37,556 nt of DNA from Actinomycetota bacterium. GTDB taxonomy: Bacteria > Actinomycetota > Acidimicrobiia > Acidimicrobiales > Ilumatobacteraceae. Under the pieces are notes generated by a model. The model did no database searches. It was not told the origin of the DNA and saw only the letters and a program-made list of their open reading frames with translations. The stretch is taken from contig WLMZ01000022.1 in NCBI GenBank assembly GCA_009726095.1, forward strand, positions 1-37,556. The letters run 5' to 3'. A program made the translations under genes and the position numbers. Of the stretch, positions 1 through 7,971 are shown one piece after another; within the stretch, counting starts at the first letter, position 1, and each line of letters opens with the position of its first letter.

Positions 1-5
1 CGCGT

Positions 6-1901
6 ATGTATTCATCGAGTGGGGTGTGGTCCGTGAGAACCAGAATCAAGGCATTGGGCCAGAGGGTCGCTGGCTTCACCTTGGCCGAGCTGGCCGTTGC
101 GATGCTGGTTGTCGGAGTGGTTGCAGCGATCGCCGTACCCAACTTTCTCGGGGCGCGCAACGACGCCTTCGATCGCGAGGCACAGTCCACGGTGTCCGCA
201 GCGTTGCGGTCGGCGGATGCCTACTATGCGAACTCGGGTGATTTCAGCTCGTCGGTCAACGCAGCATGCAACGCGGCCAACGACACGGCGCTGGTCAGCG
301 ACGTACAGCGCCTCGAGCCGAACGTGTCGTTCGTGGTCGGTGGCGTGCCGTCGGACAACCCACATGTCGTCAGCATCGCGACGGCGAACAGCTACAACGC
401 CGATAGCGAGGACCTGGGTTGTCAGGTGTTCTACGCGGCAGCGCTTTCGCGCTCGGGTACGTGCTTCGTGGGGCGCCTCGCTGTCGAGGGCAAGTACCTC
501 GGCATCGGTGGCACCTTCCCGATCACTGTGTCCTCCGATGCTTCTGCGAGCAACGCCGCTGTCGACGAGCTGGTGAGCGCAGCGGCCAACGGTAGGTCCT
601 TCGGAGCGATCCGTGTCGATGCCTCCGCCGCAGGCGCTGCGGGCGGGACCGAGACACTGGCGGCGGGCCGGAACCTGTGCGCGGCGCAAGGGTTCGCGGC
701 GGTGGTCGCGGGGATCAACCAACGCACCTACTACGACGGCTGGCGCACCACTGTCGCGTGGAGCCAGGACGCCGGTTCGTCCGTGCCGCCGCCCTCTGCA
801 GTCATCAGCCTGCTGGCGGCAGGCAATGGTCACTCGTGCACAGTGCGTGCCGACACCACCGTGCAGTGCTGGGGAGCAAACGATTCGGGCCAGTTGGGTG
901 ACGGCACCAACCTCGACTCCAACGTCGCGCTCGTTGTCTCGGGAATCGGTGGTACGGGAGCGCTGAGCAATGTTGTCTCTGTCACGGCCGGAGGTGTGCA
1001 CTCCTGTGCGCTGCTCGCCGACGGCACCGTGCAGTGCTGGGGCTACAACGGCGAGGGCGAGTTGGGCGATGGCACGACCATTGATTCCAACGCCCCGGTC
1101 GTGGTGAGTGGGTTGAGCGGCGTGGTTTCGATCGCCGCCGGCGACAGCCACACCTGTGCAGTGCTGAGCTCAGGTGCAGTGTGGTGTTGGGGGGCGAACG
1201 CGTTTGGCCAGCTGGGTGACGGCACGATCGTCGACGCGTCGGTACCTGTGAATGTGAAAGATCCAGCCGGCACGGGTTCGTTGTCGGGCGTTGCGATGGT
1301 CGCCGTCGGTGATTCCCATTCGTGTGCTGTGTCGTCCGCCGGCGGAGCGTTCTGCTGGGGATACAACTTCTTCGGCCAGTTGGGCGACGGCACGACCAAC
1401 CGTTCGTCGGTGCCTGTCGTTGTCGCCGATGCAGCCGGCACAGGTGTGCTGTCCAATGTCTCCTCGATCAGCGTCGGCGCCGACCACTCCTGTGTCCTGT
1501 CGGCGGTCGGAGGGGTGTTGTGTTGGGGCTACAACGACGATGGCCAACTGGGCAACGGCAGCACCACGGCGTCACCGATTCCGGTCGTGGTGAGCGGCGC
1601 CTCGGGCACCGGAGCGCTCGCTGCGGTCACGGCGATCAGCGCTGGGTCGTACCACACCTGCGCATTGACGTCGGCAGGGGTGCTGTGCTGGGGCTACAAC
1701 GACGACGGGCAGTTGGGCAACAACACGACCACCAGTGCTTCGCACCCGGTGGTCGTGTCGGGGCTCATCGGCGCGGGATCGATCAGCGGTGGCGGCACCC
1801 ATTCGTGTGCGCTGTCCTCGGGGGTCGTGCAGTGCTGGGGCGACAACACGCTGGGACAGTTGGGTAACGGCACCTTCGTCTCCTCGCCCGTACCCGTGTG
1901 A
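6..1901 (+). CDS. Type IV pilin-like protein fused to a seven-repeat RCC1 beta-propeller
   Basis: Surface or pseudopilus protein of unknown role. The N-terminus holds a prepilin signal: a basic leader, then G23 followed by F24-T-L and the conserved Glu at +5 (E28), and a hydrophobic helix to about residue 45 (class III prepilin peptidase type). Residues 50-260 are a pilin-like globular region. From about residue 265 to the C-terminus there are seven RCC1 repeats of about 50-56 residues. Each has the pattern HSC (or HTC) ... CWG ... GQLG(D/N)G, so every blade carries a pair of cysteines. Seven repeats make a complete RCC1 propeller and the last ends at the stop, so the protein looks intact. 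GTG at position 26 is another possible start but gives a different frame; the ATG at 6 opens this frame. No pilus assembly genes lie downstream. The partner or ligand of the propeller cannot be told from sequence. Confidence 0.85.
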   Translation: MYSSSGVWSVRTRIKALGQRVAGFTLAELAVAMLVVGVVAAIAVPNFLGARNDAFDREAQSTVSAALRSADAYYANSGDFSSSVNAACNAANDTALVSDVQRLEPNVSFVVGGVPSDNPHVVSIATANSYNADSEDLGCQVFYAAALSRSGTCFVGRLAVEGKYLGIGGTFPITVSSDASASNAAVDELVSAAANGRSFGAIRVDASAAGAAGGTETLAAGRNLCAAQGFAAVVAGINQRTYYDGWRTTVAWSQDAGSSVPPPSAVISLLAAGNGHSCTVRADTTVQCWGANDSGQLGDGTNLDSNVALVVSGIGGTGALSNVVSVTAGGVHSCALLADGTVQCWGYNGEGELGDGTTIDSNAPVVVSGLSGVVSIAAGDSHTCAVLSSGAVWCWGANAFGQLGDGTIVDASVPVNVKDPAGTGSLSGVAMVAVGDSHSCAVSSAGGAFCWGYNFFGQLGDGTTNRSSVPVVVADAAGTGVLSNVSSISVGADHSCVLSAVGGVLCWGYNDDGQLGNGSTTASPIPVVVSGASGTGALAAVTAISAGSYHTCALTSAGVLCWGYNDDGQLGNNTTTSASHPVVVSGLIGAGSISGGGTHSCALSSGVVQCWGDNTLGQLGNGTFVSSPVPV

Positions 1902-1962
1902 CCTGCCCTTCGGGGCTCGCCGCTGCACCTCGGCCATCGGCGGGGGCGCGAATCTGCTAGTT

Positions 1963-1975
1963 GTTGGTCACCAAC
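1963..1975. promoter_or_regulatory. Short inverted repeat upstream of the aldehyde dehydrogenase
   Basis: GTTGGT-C-ACCAAC is a perfect 6-bp dyad with a one-base centre, 25 bp before the chosen ATG. It could be an operator for the dehydrogenase gene. No matching copy was seen in front of lrp or potA, so the role is a guess. Confidence 0.25.
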
Positions 1976-1999
1976 GTTTCCACGAGAGGACCGAGACCC

Positions 2000-3427
2000 A
2001 TGCAGGGGTTCAAGAACTTCATCAACGGCGAGACCGTCGACGCAGCCGATGGCCGCACCACAGCAGTCATCAATCCGGCAACTGGCCAGCAGTACGCAAC
2101 TGCGGCACTGTCGGCGGCAGCCGATGTCGAGCATGCCATGGCGGCAGCCGCCTCGGCGTTCGAGGTGTGGAAGGACAGCACTCCCTCCGAGCGGTCGCTT
2201 GCGCTGTTCCGTATCGCCGATGCCGTCGAGGCGCGTGCCGAGGAACTGATCGCGCTCGAGGTCGAGAACACGGGCAAGCCCATCGGGCTCACCCGCAGCG
2301 AGGAAATCCCTCCGATGGTCGATCAGATCCGTTTCTTCGCCGCCGCTGCTCGCAATCTCGAGGGTAAGTCGGCCGGCGAGTACATGCGCGGCATGACCAG
2401 CTACGTTCGCCGCGAGCCGGTTGGCGTCTGCGCCCAGGTGGCGCCGTGGAACTACCCGATGATGATGGCCGTCTGGAAGTTCGCCCCGGCGATTGCCGCA
2501 GGCAACAGCGTGGTCCTCAAGCCCAGCGACACCACCCCGGCCAGTACCACGTTGCTGGCCGAGATCGCCGCCGAGTTTCTCCCACCGGGCGTTCTCAACG
2601 TGATCTGTGGCGACCGCGACACCGGCCGGGCGATGGTGCTGCACGAGACCCCATCGATGGTGAGCATCACGGGGTCAGTGCGCGCGGGTATGGAGGTGGC
2701 CGAGGCCGCTGCCCACAGCCTGAAGCGGCTCCATCTGGAACTCGGTGGTAAAGCCCCGGTGGTGGTGTTCGATGATGCCGACATCGAGGCGGCCGTCGCA
2801 GGTATTTCCGCAGCGGGGTTCTTCAATGCCGGACAGGATTGCACGGCGGCGACCCGGGTGCTGGTGGCTTCCGGGGTGTACGACGAGTTCGTGGCTGCCC
2901 TGGCCCAGGCCGCTGGGGCCGTGAAGACGGGTATGCCCGATGACGACGACGTTGCCTATGGGCCGGTCAACAACGCCAACCAACTGGCGCGCGTCAGCGG
3001 GTTCCTCGATCGAGCACCCGACCATGCGCACCTTGTGGCGGGCGGCGCCAGGGTGGGCACCTCGGGATACTTCTATGCACCCACGGTCGTGGCGAACCTG
3101 CGCCAGACCGACGAGATGGTGCAGAACGAGGTGTTCGGCCCGGTCATCACCGTGCAGCGATTCTCTGACGAGGACGAAGCCGTGCGGTGGGCCAACGGTG
3201 TGGACTACGGGCTCGCCTCGTCGGTATGGACGCGCGATTTCGGCCGGGCAATGCGCATGTCGAAGCGGCTCGACTTCGGTTGCGTCTGGATCAACACGCA
3301 CATCCCCCTCGTTGCCGAGATGCCCCATGGCGGGTACAAGAAGAGCGGCTACGGCAAGGACCTGTCGGCGTACGCGCTCGAGGACTACACCCGGCTCAAG
3401 CACGTCATGGCCAACCTCGACAGCTGA
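2000..3427 (+). CDS. NAD(P)+-dependent aldehyde dehydrogenase, probably 4-aminobutyraldehyde/betaine aldehyde type
   Basis: Oxidises an aldehyde to the acid with NAD(P)+. The ALDH superfamily fold is complete at 475 residues. Visible motifs are the PWNYP cofactor-binding segment, the catalytic Glu in LELGGK (E247) and the nucleophile Cys in GQDC (C281), with the normal 34-residue spacing. Overall wording (FINGE near the start, [13 protein letters not shown] near the end) resembles gamma-aminobutyraldehyde and betaine aldehyde dehydrogenases. The nearby class III aminotransferase and polyamine transporter favour 4-aminobutyraldehyde as substrate, making GABA from putrescine. Substrate choice is inference. 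The ATG at 2000 fits the family N-terminus better than the TTG at 1961, and GAGAGGA lies upstream. The gene is convergent with the DUF1003 gene, separated by 13 bp. Confidence 0.9.
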   Translation: MQGFKNFINGETVDAADGRTTAVINPATGQQYATAALSAAADVEHAMAAAASAFEVWKDSTPSERSLALFRIADAVEARAEELIALEVENTGKPIGLTRSEEIPPMVDQIRFFAAAARNLEGKSAGEYMRGMTSYVRREPVGVCAQVAPWNYPMMMAVWKFAPAIAAGNSVVLKPSDTTPASTTLLAEIAAEFLPPGVLNVICGDRDTGRAMVLHETPSMVSITGSVRAGMEVAEAAAHSLKRLHLELGGKAPVVVFDDADIEAAVAGISAAGFFNAGQDCTAATRVLVASGVYDEFVAALAQAAGAVKTGMPDDDDVAYGPVNNANQLARVSGFLDRAPDHAHLVAGGARVGTSGYFYAPTVVANLRQTDEMVQNEVFGPVITVQRFSDEDEAVRWANGVDYGLASSVWTRDFGRAMRMSKRLDFGCVWINTHIPLVAEMPHGGYKKSGYGKDLSAYALEDYTRLKHVMANLDS

Positions 3428-3440
3428 TCGCGCCAGCTGG

Positions 3441-3983
3441 TTAGCCCTCTTCGCGCACGAGACGCTCTTCGGCCGCAGTGATGGCCTTCTGCACGAGGTC
3501 TTCGACATGTTGTACGTCGATGCCGAGTGCCTGGCCGATGTGCATCGACCAGATCTCCGAACGCAGGTTGTTCTCGAAGTCCAGTCTGCTGCGGATGTCC
3601 GATCGAGCCGCCTGGCGGTTCTGGCTGATCATCACGAACGTTGCCAGGAAGATGGCCTCGAGCGACACGATCATGGTCAGCAGGCCGAACGGGAACTTGT
3701 CGAACTCGTAGTTGAGCCCGGCGAGGCCGATGTTGGCCGCCACCCAGATGGCGAACCAGATGGCGTGGATGTAGACGAACTTCATCGACCCGGCGAACGC
3801 GGTGACGCCATCGGCCACCGAGCCCTCTGCCTTGCGGAGGCGGGTGAACAGTGTCCGTTCGTCGAGCACGCGGTAGTGCCCCGGGGCACCCAACTGGCCG
3901 TCCTCGACACCGTCGAGGCGGTCGATGGTGCGGCACGCCTCGCAGTCATGGGGGAACGTGGGTGTCGGTGCTGATTGCTCCAT
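3441..3983 (-). CDS. DUF1003 family membrane protein
   Basis: A 180-residue protein with the DUF1003 core: two close transmembrane helices at about residues 70-90 and 98-120, joined by a short loop, with the diagnostic FPFGLLTMIVSLEAIFLATF segment followed by SQNRQ. The N-terminus has CEAC (a Cys pair at about residues 14-17) and the C-terminal third is charged and helical. The function of DUF1003 is unknown. It is the last gene of a minus-strand run after the aminotransferase and the DUF1345-like gene, 43 bp behind the latter, so it may be co-transcribed. A GAGGA lies 4 bases before the ATG. Confidence 0.85.
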   Translation of the reverse strand: MEQSAPTPTFPHDCEACRTIDRLDGVEDGQLGAPGHYRVLDERTLFTRLRKAEGSVADGVTAFAGSMKFVYIHAIWFAIWVAANIGLAGLNYEFDKFPFGLLTMIVSLEAIFLATFVMISQNRQAARSDIRSRLDFENNLRSEIWSMHIGQALGIDVQHVEDLVQKAITAAEERLVREEG

Positions 3984-4026
3984 GGGTCCTCGGCAGGTTC
4001 GGGCGCTGGGCGCGGTTCGGGGTCGA

Positions 4027-4710
4027 CTACTTCAGGATGTTCACGGCGCGGGCGCCCACCACCACGATGGTGGCGAGCGAGGTCAGTGACTGGGCCGACA
4101 TCAGTGCCTTGGCGCGCAGGGTGAGTGGTAGCGCATCGGTTGGGCTGAACGCCGACGAGTTGGTGACCGAAACGTAGAGGTAGTCGAGAAAGTGCGGCGT
4201 CCATGGCGTGCGGGTGACGCCGGGATTCTCCATCTGGGCGAACCAGAAGTCCGGGGCCGCGTGGTCGCTTCGACAGCGCCTGCTGGGGCCACCCCGATCG
4301 ATTTCCCAGTACCAGAGTGCGTAGGCGATGACGCCGGTGAGCCAGATGGATACGGCTGAGTACACGAGCGAACGCCCGGGGATCGAGCTGCCCGACTTGA
4401 GCAGGTTGTGCATCAGCAGAGCGAGAGTTGTTGCATTTGCACCGGTGAGCAGAGCCAGAAGACCGAGCGAGACGAACCGGACGTCGCGGGAGGTTTCGTC
4501 GAACTTCGTTGGGCTGACGATGAGCAGTGTGACGAGTACGAGGGCCTCGACAGCGGGCAAGGCCCAGCGCGGCCCGATGGTCAGCTTCTCCGGAAGGCGG
4601 AATTGCAGCAACAGGGCGCCCGCCATCGCGATGGCAGCGGGCCAACGGGTCTCTCCCGATGAGGTGAGTCCCCATGCATGTTGCGTCGCTGTTGGCTCGC
4701 TGTCTGTCAT
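4027..4710 (-). CDS. DUF1345-like integral membrane protein
   Basis: A 227-residue polytopic membrane protein. About five hydrophobic stretches are visible, near residues 25-40, 50-68, 82-105, 120-138 and the C-terminus. The most family-like part is the C-terminal half, with DYLYVSVTNSSAFSPTD, a following PLT.RAKALM segment and the final ARAVNIL. I associate this wording with DUF1345, a family of unknown function, but with only moderate certainty. ATG at 4710 forms an ATGA overlap with the stop of the aminotransferase, so translation is probably coupled; the upstream start at 4731 would sit inside that gene. Being locked to a transaminase in one operon suggests a transport or membrane role in the same pathway, which is inference. 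Confidence 0.65.
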   Translation of the reverse strand: MTDSEPTATQHAWGLTSSGETRWPAAIAMAGALLLQFRLPEKLTIGPRWALPAVEALVLVTLLIVSPTKFDETSRDVRFVSLGLLALLTGANATTLALLMHNLLKSGSSIPGRSLVYSAVSIWLTGVIAYALWYWEIDRGGPSRRCRSDHAAPDFWFAQMENPGVTRTPWTPHFLDYLYVSVTNSSAFSPTDALPLTLRAKALMSAQSLTSLATIVVVGARAVNILK

Positions 4711-6128
4711 CGTGACTGAAACTCGTTCCACGCGTTGGTGAACACCTCAACCAGTGTGTCACCGATGAACTGCAGTTCGCTGGCACCGCAGGTGAGCGGG
4801 GGCGAGAGCACCACCACGGGATCGGCGCGATCGTCGGCGCGGCAGAACAACCCGGCCTTGTACAGCGCGGGGGAGAGCACGCCGCGCAGCAGCCAATCGC
4901 ACTCCTCGTCGGTGAAGGTGGTCTTGTTGTCCTTGTCCTTCACCAGTTCGGCAACTCGGAAGTATCCGCATCCGCGCACCTGCCCGACCATGGGGAGCTC
5001 GCCGACCCGGGCCATCACCTCATCGAACACCGACTCGTGACGCAGCACGTTTCCGCACAGGTCTTCGCGCTCCATCAGCTCGATGTTGGCCAGAGCGACT
5101 GCGCAGCTGACGGGGTGCCCGCCGAAGGTGAGGCCGTGGAGGAACGTGTTGCTGCCCTCGAGGAACGGTGCAGCGAGGCGGTCGCTCACGATGATGCCGC
5201 CCAGCGGCGCGTAGCCGCTGGTGACGCCTTTCGCGAACACGATCATGTCGGGCTGGTAGCCGAAGCGGTCGCAGCCGAACCAGTGACCCAATCGGCCGAA
5301 CGCGCAGATCACCTCGTCGCTCACCAGGAGCACGCCGTAGCGGTCGCAGATCTCGCGGACGCGTTGCCAGTATCCGGGCGGTGGCACCAGCGCACCACCG
5401 GTGTTCTGCACCGGTTCCAGGATGACGCACGCCACGGTGTCGGGACCTTCCATGAGGATGCGCGCCTCGATGTCGTCGGCGCACGCCAGCGTGCACTCGC
5501 CGGCCTTCGCACACATCCCGCACCGGTATTGGTTGGTGTTGGCCACCTTCACCGTGCCGGGCATCAGCGGTTCCCACGGGTTCTTGATCGCTGGGATGCC
5601 GGTGATGGACAATGCCCCGAGCGTTGTGCCGTGATAGGCGTAGTGGCGGCTGATCACCTTGCGCCGCAGCGGTTGGCCAATCGCTGCGAAGTACTGAATG
5701 GCCAGTTTCCAGGCGCTCTCCACTGCCTCGCCGCCGCCGGTGGTGTAAAAGACGCGGTTGAGATCACCCGGGGCGAGTGCGGCCAAACGGGCAGCCAGCC
5801 GGATGGCGGGCTCGTGTCCGAAGCTCCACAACGGGAAGTAGGCAAGTGTGGCGGCTTGGGCAGTGGCGGCCTCGGCCAGCTCGCGGCGGCCGTGACCGAC
5901 CTGCACCGTGAACAGCCCGGAGAGCCCATCGAGGAGGCGGTGCCCGTTCTGATCGAAGATGTAGTTGCCCTCGCCATGGGTGATGATGGGCAATGGCCCG
6001 CGTTGGAAGCCGCTGAGCTGGGTGAAGTGACCCCACAGGTGACGGCGCGCCGCCGCCTGCATGTCGAACCCTTCGACGTCGTCGACGTCGTCATCGTTGG
6101 TCGGCGTGCCGCTCAATGTGCACCCCAT
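4707..6128 (-). CDS. Class III PLP-dependent aminotransferase, probably putrescine/omega-amine type
   Basis: Transfers an amino group, probably from a terminal amine to pyruvate or 2-oxoglutarate. It has the fold I class III pattern: TTGGGEAVESAWK for phosphate binding, the Asp in SDEVICAFGR, the PLP lysine in FAKGVTSGYAP (K300 counting from 6128) and HGLTFGGHP. An unusual insertion holds four cysteines, C203, C206, C212 and C216 (C-x2-C-x5-C-x3-C), just before CADD. Neighbours (lrp upstream, potADBC divergent, an aldehyde dehydrogenase nearby) favour putrescine or another diamine as substrate. The start is uncertain: ATG 6128 and TTG 6116 overlap the end of lrp, while ATG 6062 has a GAAGGG six bases upstream and would drop an acidic leader (NDDDVDDVEG). 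The family N-terminus fits either. The stop overlaps the next gene as ATGA. Confidence 0.88.
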   Translation of the reverse strand: MGCTLSGTPTNDDDVDDVEGFDMQAAARRHLWGHFTQLSGFQRGPLPIITHGEGNYIFDQNGHRLLDGLSGLFTVQVGHGRRELAEAATAQAATLAYFPLWSFGHEPAIRLAARLAALAPGDLNRVFYTTGGGEAVESAWKLAIQYFAAIGQPLRRKVISRHYAYHGTTLGALSITGIPAIKNPWEPLMPGTVKVANTNQYRCGMCAKAGECTLACADDIEARILMEGPDTVACVILEPVQNTGGALVPPPGYWQRVREICDRYGVLLVSDEVICAFGRLGHWFGCDRFGYQPDMIVFAKGVTSGYAPLGGIIVSDRLAAPFLEGSNTFLHGLTFGGHPVSCAVALANIELMEREDLCGNVLRHESVFDEVMARVGELPMVGQVRGCGYFRVAELVKDKDNKTTFTDEECDWLLRGVLSPALYKAGLFCRADDRADPVVVLSPPLTCGASELQFIGDTLVEVFTNAWNEFQSR

Positions 6129-6571
6129 GCATAGGTCTGCTTCACGAGCGACAGGTAGATGAAGCTCTCGGTGCTGGTCACCCCCGGCACAGCGCGGATG
6201 CGGTTGGTGAGGCCCAGCAGCGCAGTGTCGTCGGGCACCACGACCTCGCACATCAGATCGAACGAGCCCGCCGTGATCACGAGGTACTCGATGTCGGGGA
6301 ACGCCTCGAGCGCTGCGGCGATGCCCTCGGTGGGGCCCTCGGTTCGGACCCCGATCATCGCCATGCGCCGGTAGCCGAGCGACAGCGGGTTGGTGACGGC
6401 CACCACCTGCACGACGCCGCCGTCGATCAGTCGTTGGACGCGTTGACGGGAGGCGGCCTCGGACAGGCCGATGGCGGCACTGAGGCGCGTATAGGAGATG
6501 CGCCCGTCAGTCTGCAGCTGCTCGATGATGGCGCGGTCCGTGTCGTCGACCTGGGTGCTTCTGCGATCCAT
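6113..6571 (-). CDS. Lrp/AsnC family transcriptional regulator
   Basis: A 152-residue regulator. Residues 8-60 form the AsnC-type winged helix-turn-helix (DRAIIEQLQTDGRISYTRL, then SEAASRQRVQRLIDGGVV). Residues 70-145 form the RAM/AsnC ligand-binding ferredoxin-like domain, with AGSFDLMCEVV and the late VKQTYAWG. It is first in the operon with the aminotransferase, whose start overlaps its stop, and is divergent from potA. Local control of polyamine uptake and breakdown is likely, with an amine, amino acid or GABA as effector; this is inference from position. A dyad GATCC-N9-GGATC overlaps the start codon and could serve autoregulation. Confidence 0.9.
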   Translation of the reverse strand: MDRRSTQVDDTDRAIIEQLQTDGRISYTRLSAAIGLSEAASRQRVQRLIDGGVVQVVAVTNPLSLGYRRMAMIGVRTEGPTEGIAAALEAFPDIEYLVITAGSFDLMCEVVVPDDTALLGLTNRIRAVPGVTSTESFIYLSLVKQTYAWGAH

Positions 6572-6583
6572 AGATAACGGATC
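6565..6583. promoter_or_regulatory. Candidate operator over the lrp start codon
   Basis: GATCC, nine AT-rich bases, then GGATC: a dyad spanning the lrp ATG within the lrp-potA divergent region (6572-6755). Lrp/AsnC proteins often repress themselves from such positions. No second copy is obvious nearer potA. Confidence 0.3.
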
Positions 6584-6755
6584 ATGACGCTGTTCGCTCG
6601 TTTCAGCAAATGAAGTTGGAGAGTTCACTTCGGGTCGCCGCCGATGTCTACACTTCGATTCACTGCAGGATGGGTCGTGAGCAGCGAACCCACACTGTTC
6701 GTGTACGCCCCGCCGGTGTTGCCGGAGGCCCGGAGTAGTCAGAGGAGCCGACAGC

Positions 6756-7877
6756 ATGAGCCAAGACCGCGGCAGTGTCGAACTCGTCGATGTCACCAAG
6801 CGATTCGGCTCCATGGTTGCCGTCGACAAGCTCAACCTCGACATCACCGCTGGCGAGTTCATCTCGCTGCTCGGACCCAGCGGTTGCGGGAAGACCACCA
6901 CGTTGCGCATGCTTGCCGGCTTCGAGCAACCCGACGAGGGTTTCATCCGTATCAGCGGCGAGTTCGTCCAAGGCGTTCCCCCGTACAAGCGCGACGTCAA
7001 CACCGTGTTCCAGCAGTATGCGCTGTTCCCCCACATGACCGTCGCCGAGAACGTTGCATACGGGCTCCGTCAGCGGCACGTACCGCGAAGCGAGATAGCG
7101 GCGCGCGTCACCGAGGCGCTCGACATGGTGAAGATGCGCGCACTCGCCGACCGCAAACCGCGCCAGATGTCGGGCGGGCAGCAGCAGCGAGTTGCCCTGG
7201 CCCGCGCATTGGTCAACCGGCCCAGTGTGTTGCTGCTCGACGAGCCGCTCGGTGCGCTCGATCGCAAGCTCCGCGAGGAAATGCAGATCGAGCTGAAGCT
7301 GCTGCAGAGCCAACTCGGGATCACCTTCGTCTTTGTCACCCACGATCAAGAAGAGGCCATGGGCATGAGCGATCGCATTGCGATCATGCTCGACGGCCAC
7401 ATCGAGCAACTTGCCGGTCCAGAAACGGTGTACGAGCATCCGTCTTCGGCGTTCGTTGCCGGGTTCATCGGCCGCAACAACTTCTGGCGGGGCGTCTCCA
7501 CCGGCAGCGGAGTGCGCGCCAGCGATGGCACGGTCTTCGTCTCGTCCAGTCCCGAGGAGAGGGTTGCCCAGGGCGCACCTGCGCTTGCGGCCATTCGCCC
7601 CGAGTGCATCCAGCTGAGCAGCACCGACCCGGACCGATCCACCAACGTCATCGCTGGCACCGTTGCGGGTGTGTCGCACTACGGCGACGTGCTGCAGTAC
7701 GTGGTGCGTACCGCCGAACGTGACGTGCTGGCGCTGCTTCCCCGCCAAGGGGCGGTTCGTCTGGCGCCGGGCGACACGGTGTGGTGTCACTGGGATGCGG
7801 CCGAGGTGTATCAGTTCTCGGCCGAACAGGCCGATCTGGTGATTCAGGATCCCGCTGCGGAAGCGGCGCCCGAGTGA
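6756..7877 (+). CDS. potA: Spermidine/putrescine ABC transporter ATP-binding protein PotA
   Basis: The ATPase subunit of a polyamine importer, acting on the inner face of the membrane. It is 373 residues, the usual PotA length. Walker A GPSGCGKTT is near residue 42, followed by the Q-loop (FQQYALFP), signature MSGGQQQRVALARAL, Walker B LLLDEP and the switch THDQEEAM. The C-terminal 130 residues form a TOBE-type regulatory domain. The RNNFWRG segment is typical of PotA. A strong AGAGGAG lies 9 bases before the ATG, so this gene is probably read from a leadered mRNA, unlike many neighbours. It is first of potA-potD-potB-potC and divergent from lrp. Confidence 0.93.
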   Translation: MSQDRGSVELVDVTKRFGSMVAVDKLNLDITAGEFISLLGPSGCGKTTTLRMLAGFEQPDEGFIRISGEFVQGVPPYKRDVNTVFQQYALFPHMTVAENVAYGLRQRHVPRSEIAARVTEALDMVKMRALADRKPRQMSGGQQQRVALARALVNRPSVLLLDEPLGALDRKLREEMQIELKLLQSQLGITFVFVTHDQEEAMGMSDRIAIMLDGHIEQLAGPETVYEHPSSAFVAGFIGRNNFWRGVSTGSGVRASDGTVFVSSSPEERVAQGAPALAAIRPECIQLSSTDPDRSTNVIAGTVAGVSHYGDVLQYVVRTAERDVLALLPRQGAVRLAPGDTVWCHWDAAEVYQFSAEQADLVIQDPAAEAAPE

Positions 7878-7971
7878 TCACCGCACTGCTGACGTGGCAC
7901 TTCGCGTTGGCGCGACCCGCCGGCGCTTGCGCCGTCCCACCCATCTCCGGCTCCCTGGAAGGACCATTGCA

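Noticed and set aside
3428-3440. Terminator between the convergent aldehyde dehydrogenase and DUF1003 genes
   Set aside because: The gap is 13 bp, with no stem and no T run.
6129-6251. An extended start for the aminotransferase at 6251
   Set aside because: The added residues are an antisense-like Arg/Gly-rich translation of lrp and do not resemble the family N-terminus.
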